A DNA stretch of 43,565 nt. Source: Sulfurimonas sp. GTDB lineage: Bacteria; Campylobacterota; Campylobacteria; Campylobacterales; Sulfurimonadaceae. The notes below the pieces were generated by a model that saw only the letters and a list, made by a program, of their open reading frames with translations, ran no database searches and was not told the origin of the DNA. Shown one piece after another: positions 25,962 to 34,073 of this stretch; the stretch's first letter is position 1, and each line of letters starts with the position of its first letter. The stretch is from contig JAKISX010000006.1 in assembly GCA_021648405.1 (NCBI GenBank), positions 1 through 43,565 on the forward strand, given 5' to 3'. Made by a program: the position numbers and the translations under genes.

Positions 25962-26931
25962 TTATATAAAATGTTTTTTCATGAATGTAGATATAGCCAT
26001 CATCTACATCTACTTCATAAATATCATACTTTAATAGGTCTTTTGATAATTCAATTAAATAACCTTCTTTTTCAAGAGCATAAAGCTTATCATTATGAGA
26101 TATTAAACCCAAAAAGTGTGCAAAAGAAAATTTTACTTTTGCATTAATCTGTAAATCAGGTGTCAAAGATATAATTTCACCTTGTTTTGTAGCTATAAAA
26201 ATATTTTGATTATCATATGTAGCATCACGAATTTCATAATCAACTCTTATCTCTTTAGGAGCAAAAGAGAGTATTTTTGAACCAGTTATTGCTATTAACT
26301 TATCATCTATCACATTAAAATATATAATATTATTAAAGTTTTCTTCAGATGAAACTATGATGCTTCTAAGTTTCTTTTTTTGTTCAACATTAACAATGAC
26401 CACTTTTCCATCAAGAGTTAAAAATAGAACCAAATCATTCATAAAATACGGTTTTACTATTTTTGAATTTACCGCTATTGGAGCACTTCCAGATTCTTTT
26501 AAAAGTAACTCTTTAGTTGATATAGAATAAAGTGCCATCTCATTATCTGCAAACAAAACTGCTAGTACATCATCTTTTACACTAGCAGTAGCTATTGTTT
26601 TTTTAAGATCAAAAGTCTCAATCATCTCACTATCGCTAATATATGAAAGAGTTAAATTTCCATCAATACTAACACTTATAATCCAATCATCACTTTTTGA
26701 AATAAATCTATTTGCATCATTTATCTCTATGTCAACTACTTTGCCATCAGTGAAAATTTTTCTGTTGTTTAAAAGAGCACCATCAAGATTGGTATCTATT
26801 ATTTCATGCTCTATCTCTCCAGTATTTTTCCAATCGCCAATTGTATGTTCTGGCTCAAATACTTTTTTTGAGCTACATCCACTAAACAATAATGCAAAAG
26901 CTATAATTAACGATAAATATATTGAATGCAA
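25936..26931 (-). CDS. Lipoprotein with predicted beta-propeller, BamB-like
   Basis: This is a 331-residue lipoprotein. The signal peptide ends in the lipobox LLFSGC with Cys19, and Ser20 (not Asp) at +2 predicts the outer membrane in the Lol rule. The rest is a series of beta-strand repeats (for example DLVLFLTLDGKVVIVNVEQKK, NIFIATKQGEIISLTP and DKLYALEKEGYLIEL), as in PQQ/WD-type propellers. The preceding gene encodes a YfgM-like anchored protein three bases away, the same order as yfgM-bamB in gammaproteobacteria, so a BamB-like role in outer-membrane protein assembly is a reasonable inference. Sequence alone does not prove it. Confidence 0.7.
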   Translation of the reverse strand: MHSIYLSLIIAFALLFSGCSSKKVFEPEHTIGDWKNTGEIEHEIIDTNLDGALLNNRKIFTDGKVVDIEINDANRFISKSDDWIISVSIDGNLTLSYISDSEMIETFDLKKTIATASVKDDVLAVLFADNEMALYSISTKELLLKESGSAPIAVNSKIVKPYFMNDLVLFLTLDGKVVIVNVEQKKKLRSIIVSSEENFNNIIYFNVIDDKLIAITGSKILSFAPKEIRVDYEIRDATYDNQNIFIATKQGEIISLTPDLQINAKVKFSFAHFLGLISHNDKLYALEKEGYLIELSKDLLKYDIYEVDVDDGYIYIHEKTFYINDEFISVE

Positions 26932-26934
26932 TTT

Positions 26935-27531
26935 TTATTTTACTCCAAAATGTAAAAGTGCTAAAACAACACTTTTTAGTGAAGAGCTTTGTGAAACTTT
27001 TCTTAACTCAATATGAGCTTTTTGTATCTCGTTTTTATCCAAATAAAGTATTGCATTTTGAATAAAAGCTAAATCTTTATATATAGCATCTTGATTCATT
27101 GAATACTTAACTAATTTATCATTATCTTCAGATCTTGAAGCTACTTCATAATTAGCCAAATCACTAATAAAAATAGCTTTAGAAGCACCTAAAGATTTTA
27201 ATTTATCAATATCATTTAATGCTATTGCCTGAGAATACAACCAAGCATCATGTAAATTTGGACTTAATTGTTCTAACTTTATTTTTAGATTTTCATTATT
27301 TGTATCTACACTGAGTTTAGTTAAAATTTCATTTGCTTCTTTAATAGTGCTTTGTTTATTTGAATTATAAACAATATTAGAAACCACTACAATAATAATA
27401 AGTATAACAGCACCAATCATCATGTTTTTATATTTTTTTACAAATTTTTCAGTTATAACAGCTTTTTCAAAAAATTTCTCTTCAGAATTCAATTCCTCTT
27501 TTACCATATCTATGTTTTTCTTTAAACTCAA
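26935..27531 (-). CDS. Single-pass membrane protein, YfgM-like
   Basis: This is a 198-residue protein with a charged N-terminal cytoplasmic part, one transmembrane helix at about 36-55, and a helical periplasmic domain with repeat-like helices (LHDAWLYSQAIALNDIDKL; IQNAILYLDKNEIQKAHIELRKV). This is the layout of YfgM, a TPR protein that works with the SecYEG translocon and periplasmic chaperones. The start is a TTG with AGGA upstream. It is directly followed by the BamB-like lipoprotein gene. The family call is from layout and context rather than clear motif identity. Confidence 0.65.
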   Translation of the reverse strand: MSLKKNIDMVKEELNSEEKFFEKAVITEKFVKKYKNMMIGAVILIIIVVVSNIVYNSNKQSTIKEANEILTKLSVDTNNENLKIKLEQLSPNLHDAWLYSQAIALNDIDKLKSLGASKAIFISDLANYEVASRSEDNDKLVKYSMNQDAIYKDLAFIQNAILYLDKNEIQKAHIELRKVSQSSSLKSVVLALLHFGVK

Positions 27532-27622
27532 AATAATCCTTAATTTATTATATAATTTACTTTAGATGTAATGTTACCAAATAGTTTGTTAAATTTTTAT
27601 CAAAAAGACAAGTTTTTTTTGA

Positions 27623-27628
27623 TATAAT
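27623..27628 (+). promoter_or_regulatory. TATAAT -10 box for gatC-pilT
   Basis: GATATAAT follows a run of eight T and lies 30 nt before the gatC ATG. T-rich DNA upstream of an extended TATAAT is the typical vegetative promoter pattern in Campylobacterota. The same 127-base gap must also hold the promoter of the divergent YfgM-like gene (minus-strand TATAAT near 27550-27557). Confidence 0.55.
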
Positions 27629-27658
27629 CGAACTAATATATAATTTATAGGGATATTT

Positions 27659-27949
27659 ATGCAAGTAGATGATGTACTTTTAACAAAATTGGAAAAATTA
27701 TCTTTTTTAAAAATTGAGGAGGGTAAGCGAGAGGAAATTATAGGGCAACTTTCTCAAATTGTCAGTTTTGTTGATAATTTAAGTGAATTAAACACGGATA
27801 ATATTGATGATAAATTTGCTATGAATGATAGTTCTACTTTTATAAGAGAAGATATAGCCAATTGCAATACAAAAATCAATGATGATATTATAAAAAATGC
27901 TCCCAATAGTGCTGATCACTTTTTTATAGTTCCAAAAATCATAGAGTAA
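27659..27949 (+). CDS. gatC: Asp/Glu-tRNA amidotransferase subunit C
   Basis: GatC is the small subunit that stabilises GatA-GatB, converting Glu-tRNA(Gln) and Asp-tRNA(Asn) to their amides; 96 residues, normal size. LTKLEKLSFLKIEEGKREEI at the N-terminus and the conserved FVDNLSELNTDNID segment identify it, and the C-terminus carries the expected IREDIANC...PNSADHFFIVPKII pattern. gatA and gatB are not adjacent. It leads pilT by 26 bases. Confidence 0.93.
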   Translation: MQVDDVLLTKLEKLSFLKIEEGKREEIIGQLSQIVSFVDNLSELNTDNIDDKFAMNDSSTFIREDIANCNTKINDDIIKNAPNSADHFFIVPKIIE

Positions 27950-27975
27950 TTAAATTAATTTTAAAAAGGAATTTC

Positions 27976-29061
27976 ATGATAGAAGAAAAAAAAACAAAAA
28001 CAATTGATATTAAAAAACTACTAAAAAGTACGATTACGCTTGGTTCATCTGATTTACATTTAGTTGTTGGAAGTGAACCACAAATTCGTATTGATAAAGA
28101 TCTAAGACCTTTAAAACTTGATATATTAACATCAGAAGATATTGATAATATTGCAAATTCTCTCATGAAAGAAAAACAAAAAAAAGAGTTTGAAGAGCAT
28201 AATGAACTTGATTTTAGTTTTTCCCTTGATAATGTTGGTCGTTTTCGTGCAAACTACTATAAAACTAGAGATGGTACTGCATGTGCATTTCGTACAATTC
28301 CCATAGATGTTCCTACTCTTGACGAATTTGGAAATAACCCTATTTTTAAAGAGTTAATAAAAAAAGACAAAGGGCTCATCCTCGTAACAGGACCAACTGG
28401 TAGTGGTAAATCAACAACATTAGCTTCTATGTTGCATGAAATAAATTTAACTGAGCATAAACATATTATTACTATTGAAGACCCTGTTGAGTTTGTACAT
28501 AAAAACATTAACTGTCTTTTTTCACAACGAAATGTTGGTTCTGATACTTCTACATTTGCTTCAGCTATAAAATATGCCCTAAGGCAAGATCCTGATATTA
28601 TTCTAATTGGGGAGATGCGTGATGCTGAAACTATTAGTGCTGCATTGACTGCTGCTGAAACTGGTCACTTAGTTTTTGGAACACTTCACACAAACTCTGC
28701 ACCAAGTACAATAAATCGTATTATTGATGTTTTTAGTGCAGATAAACAAGCACAAATTCGTGCTCAACTTTCATCATCATTAATAGCAGTAATAGCACAA
28801 TCTTTAATACCAAGAATTGGAAGTGGTAAAGTAGCAACTCAAGAAATCATGATCTCTAATGCAGCTATTTCTAACTTGATTCGTGAAGATAAAGTTCATC
28901 AACTTTATTCACAAATGCAACTAAATCAAAATGAAACTGGTATGCGTACACAAACTCAAGAGATAATGGAACTACTTCAAAACAAGATTATAACGAAAGA
29001 AAATGCTATTAAAAACTCTAATAAACTAGATGAACTATTGAATGTTATAGATAACTTATAA
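27976..29061 (+). CDS. pilT: Type IV pilus retraction ATPase PilT
   Basis: This is a 361-residue hexameric ATPase of the PilT family. Walker A GPTGSGKSTT starts at residue 139, then the Asp box region TIEDPVEFVH, Walker B ILIGEMRDAETI and the His box GHLVFGTLHTNSA. The N-terminal PAS-like domain has SDLHLVVGSEPQIRID. The C-terminal part matches PilT rather than PilB: EIMISNAAISNLIRE is close to the AIRNLIRE motif needed for retraction. Other pilus genes are not present here, so its partner system must be elsewhere. It overlaps the 3' end of the convergent methyltransferase gene by 6 nt. Confidence 0.93.
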   Translation: MIEEKKTKTIDIKKLLKSTITLGSSDLHLVVGSEPQIRIDKDLRPLKLDILTSEDIDNIANSLMKEKQKKEFEEHNELDFSFSLDNVGRFRANYYKTRDGTACAFRTIPIDVPTLDEFGNNPIFKELIKKDKGLILVTGPTGSGKSTTLASMLHEINLTEHKHIITIEDPVEFVHKNINCLFSQRNVGSDTSTFASAIKYALRQDPDIILIGEMRDAETISAALTAAETGHLVFGTLHTNSAPSTINRIIDVFSADKQAQIRAQLSSSLIAVIAQSLIPRIGSGKVATQEIMISNAAISNLIREDKVHQLYSQMQLNQNETGMRTQTQEIMELLQNKIITKENAIKNSNKLDELLNVIDNL

Positions 29062-30060
29062 AGTTTTTCTAAATTTTATCATCTTAAATCTTTCACCTAA
29101 GAAGTTAGGCATTATAAGCATTTTTGCCTTTTGCAGCTCTTGGGTATATATCTTTTCATCTACATTCTTTTTTAGTAATTCAAGCAATTCTAATATTCCC
29201 ATATCTACAAGTGCTACCATTTGTGCTTTTAATTCAATAAACTCTACACCAACTTCTTCATATGCGTCTTTGACATGGGCAAATGTTACATCGTAAGTGA
29301 TATCTGTATTTTTAAAAAGCTCATCTCTTTTAATATTTTCATCAAAAAATGGTATCACTTCATGTTTATCATAAACTCTTATACAAAAGTCAGGACGAGC
29401 ACTCATCTCACCATAATCAAAACTCATAAACTCAAACTTATCACTTGCTTGACTCATCTCAAGAGCAAATTCTTCATAACCAACAGCTATCTCACCTCTG
29501 TCTTTATGATATTTATTTGCTTTTTGTTTAACCCAGTCATTCTCAACATCAAATTCCACAACATGAGTATCAACTCTTGCAGTTTTACCTTTATAATACA
29601 ACTCACAAGGGAATGCATCAAATATTTCATTTGCTATAAAAAAAGCATTTTTGCATCTTAATTCACTCAGAGATTTATAGTGAATTATTTTAACAGCATC
29701 GCCAAAACTCTCATAAAAATAATTTTTTTGGAAAGTTTGTAAATCAACAAATTTCTCAATTATTACAAATTTTAAAGTCTTAAGTAACTCTGGTCTAAGT
29801 GTATATACAAACTGAACTATATCAGCCAAAAAATACCCATGATGGGCACCAATTTCACAAACAACACCATCTTTGCTCAAAAAACCATCATCGATCAATG
29901 ATATAATATGTTTAGCTACACATCCACCAAAAAACTGACTTGTGCTAACAGCTGTATAAAAATCACCCTCTTTACCTATTGTTTTGTAGCTTGAATAATA
30001 ACCATCTTCAGCGTAGAGCCATTGACTCATATACTCACTAAAAGATATACTATTAGTCAT
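29056..30060 (-). CDS. MidA/NDUFAF7-family methyltransferase (PF02636)
   Basis: This is a 334-residue SAM-dependent methyltransferase of the MidA/NDUFAF7 family. FSEYMSQWLYAEDGYYS starts the N-terminal region, GKEGDFYTAVSTSQFFGG is the family hallmark, VCEIGAHHGYF is the SAM-binding loop and ANEIFDAFPCE the following motif. In eukaryotes NDUFAF7 methylates an arginine of a complex I subunit; the bacterial target is unproven. I chose the ATG at 30060, overlapping the TolC-family gene by 8 nt; a start five codons earlier is possible. Confidence 0.87.
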   Translation of the reverse strand: MTNSISFSEYMSQWLYAEDGYYSSYKTIGKEGDFYTAVSTSQFFGGCVAKHIISLIDDGFLSKDGVVCEIGAHHGYFLADIVQFVYTLRPELLKTLKFVIIEKFVDLQTFQKNYFYESFGDAVKIIHYKSLSELRCKNAFFIANEIFDAFPCELYYKGKTARVDTHVVEFDVENDWVKQKANKYHKDRGEIAVGYEEFALEMSQASDKFEFMSFDYGEMSARPDFCIRVYDKHEVIPFFDENIKRDELFKNTDITYDVTFAHVKDAYEEVGVEFIELKAQMVALVDMGILELLELLKKNVDEKIYTQELQKAKMLIMPNFLGERFKMIKFRKTL

Positions 30061-31264
30061 TTTTGTACATCTCATAAAGCGTCAAAAGCTCCAATTGCTT
30101 ATCTATCTCAAATGTTTTATAATCAATCTCAGCAATTGCTACAGAGTTTTCAAGTAAATCAACATCATATTGTGTCTTGTACCCAGCACCAAATAACTCT
30201 TTTGTGTCTTTTAAAAGCTTTTCGTATATTTCTTTATTTTCAAGACTAAGCAATTTTTTCTTTTCATAGTTTTTTAAATTTTGCATAACTTGCTCATAGA
30301 TAGCGATTAGTTCTATTTTTTTATCTTCTACCTCTATTTTTGATTTTAAATATTGTACTTTTGTGGATTCTATATCATTAAAAGTACTAAAATCAATTGG
30401 CATACTTACTTTTAAGCCATAATCATAAAAAGTTGTCTCTGGCGATTGAAAACTTCCACCTAAAAGTGATTCTCCTTGCCAATTATATCCAGCTATAAAA
30501 CTAACTTTTGGTAAATATTTTGCCACTGTTATATTACTAAAGTATCTTAATTTTTCCATATCACTATTTGAGATATCAAGTATAATATTATGATTTAAAA
30601 ATTGTTTTAACTCTAATTTATCAAGCTTTGGTATTGCTAAATTTTCATATTTTAAATCACTAATCGTTTTAAATTTTGATATTAGACGCTCTTTACTTGT
30701 TTGTATATCATATAGTGACTGTATGACAAAATTACGCTCAATAATTGCATTGTCTAAAAAGCCAGAATCTAATTGTCCATTTAAATACTGCTCTTTTTTT
30801 TGAGCTAAAGAGATTTCAGAGTTTTTTATCTGTAGTTTTTGTTTTTTTATTTTTAAATCTGTTTGTTTTATCTGCATTAATATAGATATAGCATCTTTTA
30901 CTAATTTACGCTTTTGCATATCAACCGTTAAATTTGCATATTTTTTTGAGTAATTAGCATATTTAATTCCAAAATATATTCCACCACTTTGAAAAATCGT
31001 TTGATCCATTTTTATAGAAGCACTTTTTTGTTCTTGATCGCGATCGTAAGAGTTTTTTTTTGTATATATATAATTTAACTTAAGTGGTGCAATCCAAGAA
31101 TCTCTTAATTTTGCCCCATCCACTTCATTTTGTTTATATAAATAATTAAATTTGTCTTTTTTAATGTCACTTATATATCTATCTAAAGGTTGTGTTAGTT
31201 CTTCACTTGCATAGGTTATGCTACAAAGAACTAACAGCAAGTTTAAGGTTTTTAAACCCTTCAT
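30053..31264 (-). CDS. TolC-family outer membrane protein
   Basis: This is a 403-residue outer membrane efflux protein. A signal peptide (residues 1-19, LLLVLCSITYA with cleavage before SEE) is followed by long amphipathic helices in two halves (KMDQTIFQSGGIYFGIKYA and the later VSMPIDFSTFNDIESTKVQY), typical of the TolC barrel-tunnel fold. The gene lies in the argD-midA run and its first 44 nt overlap the argD end, implying translational coupling. No inner-membrane pump is adjacent; a HlyD-like adaptor lies 4.5 kb away (35800-36597). Confidence 0.87.
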   Translation of the reverse strand: MKGLKTLNLLLVLCSITYASEELTQPLDRYISDIKKDKFNYLYKQNEVDGAKLRDSWIAPLKLNYIYTKKNSYDRDQEQKSASIKMDQTIFQSGGIYFGIKYANYSKKYANLTVDMQKRKLVKDAISILMQIKQTDLKIKKQKLQIKNSEISLAQKKEQYLNGQLDSGFLDNAIIERNFVIQSLYDIQTSKERLISKFKTISDLKYENLAIPKLDKLELKQFLNHNIILDISNSDMEKLRYFSNITVAKYLPKVSFIAGYNWQGESLLGGSFQSPETTFYDYGLKVSMPIDFSTFNDIESTKVQYLKSKIEVEDKKIELIAIYEQVMQNLKNYEKKKLLSLENKEIYEKLLKDTKELFGAGYKTQYDVDLLENSVAIAEIDYKTFEIDKQLELLTLYEMYKND

Positions 31265-32402
31265 CTATCTCCCCTTTTGTAATTGTAAGTGGTGGTAAAA
31301 ATCTCAAAGTATTTTTTCCAGCTTTTAAAACCATAACGCCATTTTCTTTTGCATTTAAGATAATAGAATTTAAAGTATCTGCGTCTTTAACTCGCAATCC
31401 ACACATCATACCAATCCCAACTTTTTTTGTAAAAAGTCTTTTATTTTTTTTATAAAAATCTTCTAACACTTGATTAAAATAATTTATAGTATTTTCTAAT
31501 TCTCCACTTTGTGAGTATTGATTTAAAATATCCATAACTTCACATGTAGCAATACTACTTAAATAGTTTCCACCAAAAGTAGAACCATGGTCACCTGCAC
31601 TTAAAACATCTTTTAAGCTTGTCATAACAACACCAATAGGTACACCACCTCCAATACCCTTAGCAAGAGTTATAATGTCTGGCTCTATCTCATAAACATT
31701 TGAAGCCAAAAATTTTCCAGTTCTATATCCACCAGTTTGCACTTCATCAACAATAAGTAAAACTCCTTTTTTCTTTAAAAGTTTTGCTAAATCTTGAACC
31801 TCTTGTTTATTTTGTGGTATTACGCCGCCCTCACCTTGAACTAGCTCTATCATAACGGCACAAGTATGATCATCAAGTAAGCTCTCAACACTTGGTATAT
31901 CATCAGCATAAACAAAACCATCAGGAAATGGTCCAAAGTAGTTATGCATTATTTCTTGCCCTGTTGCTTTTACGGTAGTAATTGTACGCCCATGAAAAGA
32001 TTGTTGAAGTGTGATAATTTTATATTTTTTAATTTCTCCTTTACTCTCCCCCCATTTACGAGCAATTTTAATAGCACCCTCATTTGCTTCAGCGCCACTA
32101 TTACCAAAAAAACATTGCATATCGTAACCACTACTATCTACTATTTTTTGAGCAGCTTTTGCTTGTGGTGCGATGTTGTAAAGGTTTGAGATATGGGTAA
32201 TATTTGAAATTTGCTTAGTTATAGCAGAGTTTACTCTTTTGTTTGCATGACCAACACTTACAACACCAATCCCGGATGTAAAATCTATATAATTTTTACC
32301 ATTACAATCAACCAATCTTGCATTATCTCCACTAATAAACTCAACATCAGCTCTTGCGTAAGTTTGTAATACATACTTTTTATCTAACTCTTGTGTATTC
32401 AT
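31221..32402 (-). CDS. argD: Acetylornithine aminotransferase (class III)
   Basis: ArgD is a PLP enzyme in arginine synthesis (N-acetylglutamate semialdehyde to N-acetylornithine), often also used for lysine. It has 393 residues from the ATG at 32402, chosen because AGGT precedes it; an upstream ATG adds five unlikely residues. Features are YIDFTSGIGVVSVGHA, FFGNSGAEANEGAIK, LVIDEVQTGGYRTG-type (here LLIVDEVQTGGYRTG) and the PLP lysine Lys248 in TLAKGIGGG. C-terminal LRFLPPLTI is typical. Close relatives (BioA, GabT) are less likely on length and motifs. Confidence 0.92.
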   Translation of the reverse strand: MNTQELDKKYVLQTYARADVEFISGDNARLVDCNGKNYIDFTSGIGVVSVGHANKRVNSAITKQISNITHISNLYNIAPQAKAAQKIVDSSGYDMQCFFGNSGAEANEGAIKIARKWGESKGEIKKYKIITLQQSFHGRTITTVKATGQEIMHNYFGPFPDGFVYADDIPSVESLLDDHTCAVMIELVQGEGGVIPQNKQEVQDLAKLLKKKGVLLIVDEVQTGGYRTGKFLASNVYEIEPDIITLAKGIGGGVPIGVVMTSLKDVLSAGDHGSTFGGNYLSSIATCEVMDILNQYSQSGELENTINYFNQVLEDFYKKNKRLFTKKVGIGMMCGLRVKDADTLNSIILNAKENGVMVLKAGKNTLRFLPPLTITKGEIDEGFKNLKLAVSSL

Positions 32403-32481
32403 AATATACCTATACATAATTTTATTGGATTATATCTAAATTTTCTTTCAAACTAAAAACAAAGATTTAACTTTTAATGTG

Positions 32482-32487
32482 TATAAT
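32482..32487 (+). promoter_or_regulatory. TATAAT -10 box for the small membrane protein gene
   Basis: TGTATAAT lies 33 nt before the GTG start at 32520, in the 117-base divergent gap next to argD. Good match with no visible -35. Confidence 0.5.
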
Positions 32488-32519
32488 TCTAGTAATTATA
32501 TTATCTCAAGGAACTTATA

Positions 32520-32732
32520 GTGCCAACGATAGATGCAACTTTAGAATTAATCAAACTTTTATTATTTATGGTGTTTGTTTCAGCTTTAGCTGCTCAAGTT
32601 TGGATAGCTTTTTTAGATATTTATGAATATTTTACAGACTCACTAAATAAGTTTCGCCCCAAACCATCACAAGATAAATTTTCAAGAATTGCTGTAATAG
32701 TGTTGGGCAGCGCTGTTATAATATTTAGCTAA
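32520..32732 (+). CDS. Small membrane protein, 70 residues
   Basis: Unknown function. It starts at a GTG preceded by AAGGA at good spacing, and has its own TATAAT. Two hydrophobic segments (about residues 11-30 and 56-69) flank a short charged loop (YEYFTDSLNKFRPKPSQDKF). It precedes the HD-GYP gene on the same strand with a 73-base gap. The clear ribosome site and promoter make it a real gene. Confidence 0.65.
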   Translation: MPTIDATLELIKLLLFMVFVSALAAQVWIAFLDIYEYFTDSLNKFRPKPSQDKFSRIAVIVLGSAVIIFS

Positions 32733-32805
32733 TTTTTTATCATAAAAAATTTAAGTATCAATAAGTTATACTAATACATAAATAACAAATATCGTGGAGT
32801 TGTTT

Positions 32806-34071
32806 TTGAATATAATAAGTTCATTTTTTAAAAGAGCTGTTTTTTTAATGATATTTCTCAGCTTAATCAGCACCATTACAATCTACTTTTTTCAACAATA
32901 TTTTTTTACTATCTCTTTGGCAAATGAAATTAAAATAAATGTTGATAAAAAAGTTCATAAATATGAGCAAAAATTAAGACTTTTGCCACAAGATGTTATT
33001 GAAAAAGATGTTAAATCTTTTATGAAAGATCTTGATTTTATTCAAGTAGAGTTATATGACGAAAATGAAAATCAATTTTATATTCTTATGTCTTCTAACA
33101 AAAAATTTGAAAATAAATTGGAGCTTATTAATTCCCACGATGAACTTTCTCTTCATAATTTTCCAACATCAAACAAGATGAGTTATAATTTTTTTGAAGC
33201 ACCTCAAAACAATTACTTTATACAAATTTTTTATCCAATATACAAATCAAATGAACTTTTAGGATACATAGAGGGTATCTTATATATAGATCCTATTGTG
33301 ATACAAAGATTTAAAAGAGCTATTGTTGCCATAAATATAACTGTTGTATTATCTATACTTTTATTTAGTTTATTAATATTTCCTCTTATTTATTTTGCAT
33401 ACAAAAAGTTAAATAACCTTCGTTCTGTTTTACTATCTAGCAATATTATGATGATAAATACTCTTGGTAATACTATAGCACTTAGGGATAGTGATACAAA
33501 TGAACATAATTATAGAGTAACTCTTTATGCAATAAAATTAGCCCAAAAGATTGAACTAGATAAAAAAGATATGCAAAAACTGATTAAGGGTGCTTTTTTA
33601 CATGATATTGGAAAAATTGGTATATCTGATAATATTTTACTTAAAAAAGATAAGTTAAACAAAGATGAGATTAATACAATGAAAAAACATGTCCTAAAAG
33701 GTGTTGCACTTGTTAAAGAAAATAGTTGGTTAAAAGATTCTATAGATGTTATTTTAAATCATCATGAAAAATTTGATGGTAGTGGTTATCCATGTAAAGT
33801 AAAAGGATTAAATATACCAAAAATCGCACGCATTTTTTCTATAATAGATGTTTTTGATGCTTTAACTTCAAAACGTCCATATAAAGAAGCGTTTAGCTAT
33901 GAAGAGAGCATAACCATAATAAAAAACAAACGTGGGTCTCACTTTGATCCTGATTTAGTAAATATATTTCTACAAATCTCAAAAGAGCTATATGACACTA
34001 CTAACTCAAGATCTAAAAAGCAATTAAAAGAAGAACTAGATGAATTAATAGAAAAATATTTTTTTGATTAA
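32806..34071 (+). CDS. Membrane HD-GYP domain phosphodiesterase
   Basis: This is a 421-residue sensor protein. Transmembrane helices at about 10-32 and 170-195 enclose a periplasmic sensing domain of about 140 residues. The HD-GYP domain contains HDIGKIG from residue 266 and HHEKFDGSGYP from 319, the metal-binding and GYP signature, so cyclic-di-GMP hydrolysis is expected. I chose TTG at 32806 because GGAG lies six bases upstream; the GTG at 32794 lacks a ribosome site. A C-terminal Lys/Glu-rich tail follows. It ends two bases before the opposing oxidoreductase gene. Confidence 0.88.
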   Translation: MNIISSFFKRAVFLMIFLSLISTITIYFFQQYFFTISLANEIKINVDKKVHKYEQKLRLLPQDVIEKDVKSFMKDLDFIQVELYDENENQFYILMSSNKKFENKLELINSHDELSLHNFPTSNKMSYNFFEAPQNNYFIQIFYPIYKSNELLGYIEGILYIDPIVIQRFKRAIVAINITVVLSILLFSLLIFPLIYFAYKKLNNLRSVLLSSNIMMINTLGNTIALRDSDTNEHNYRVTLYAIKLAQKIELDKKDMQKLIKGAFLHDIGKIGISDNILLKKDKLNKDEINTMKKHVLKGVALVKENSWLKDSIDVILNHHEKFDGSGYPCKVKGLNIPKIARIFSIIDVFDALTSKRPYKEAFSYEESITIIKNKRGSHFDPDLVNIFLQISKELYDTTNSRSKKQLKEELDELIEKYFFD

Positions 34072-34073
34072 TT

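Noticed and set aside
29275..29661. 128-residue plus-strand frame in the methyltransferase gene
   Set aside because: Composition is unlike a protein and it overlaps a well-supported gene.
32794..32796. GTG as the HD-GYP start
   Set aside because: No ribosome site precedes it, whereas GGAG lies six bases before the TTG at 32806.
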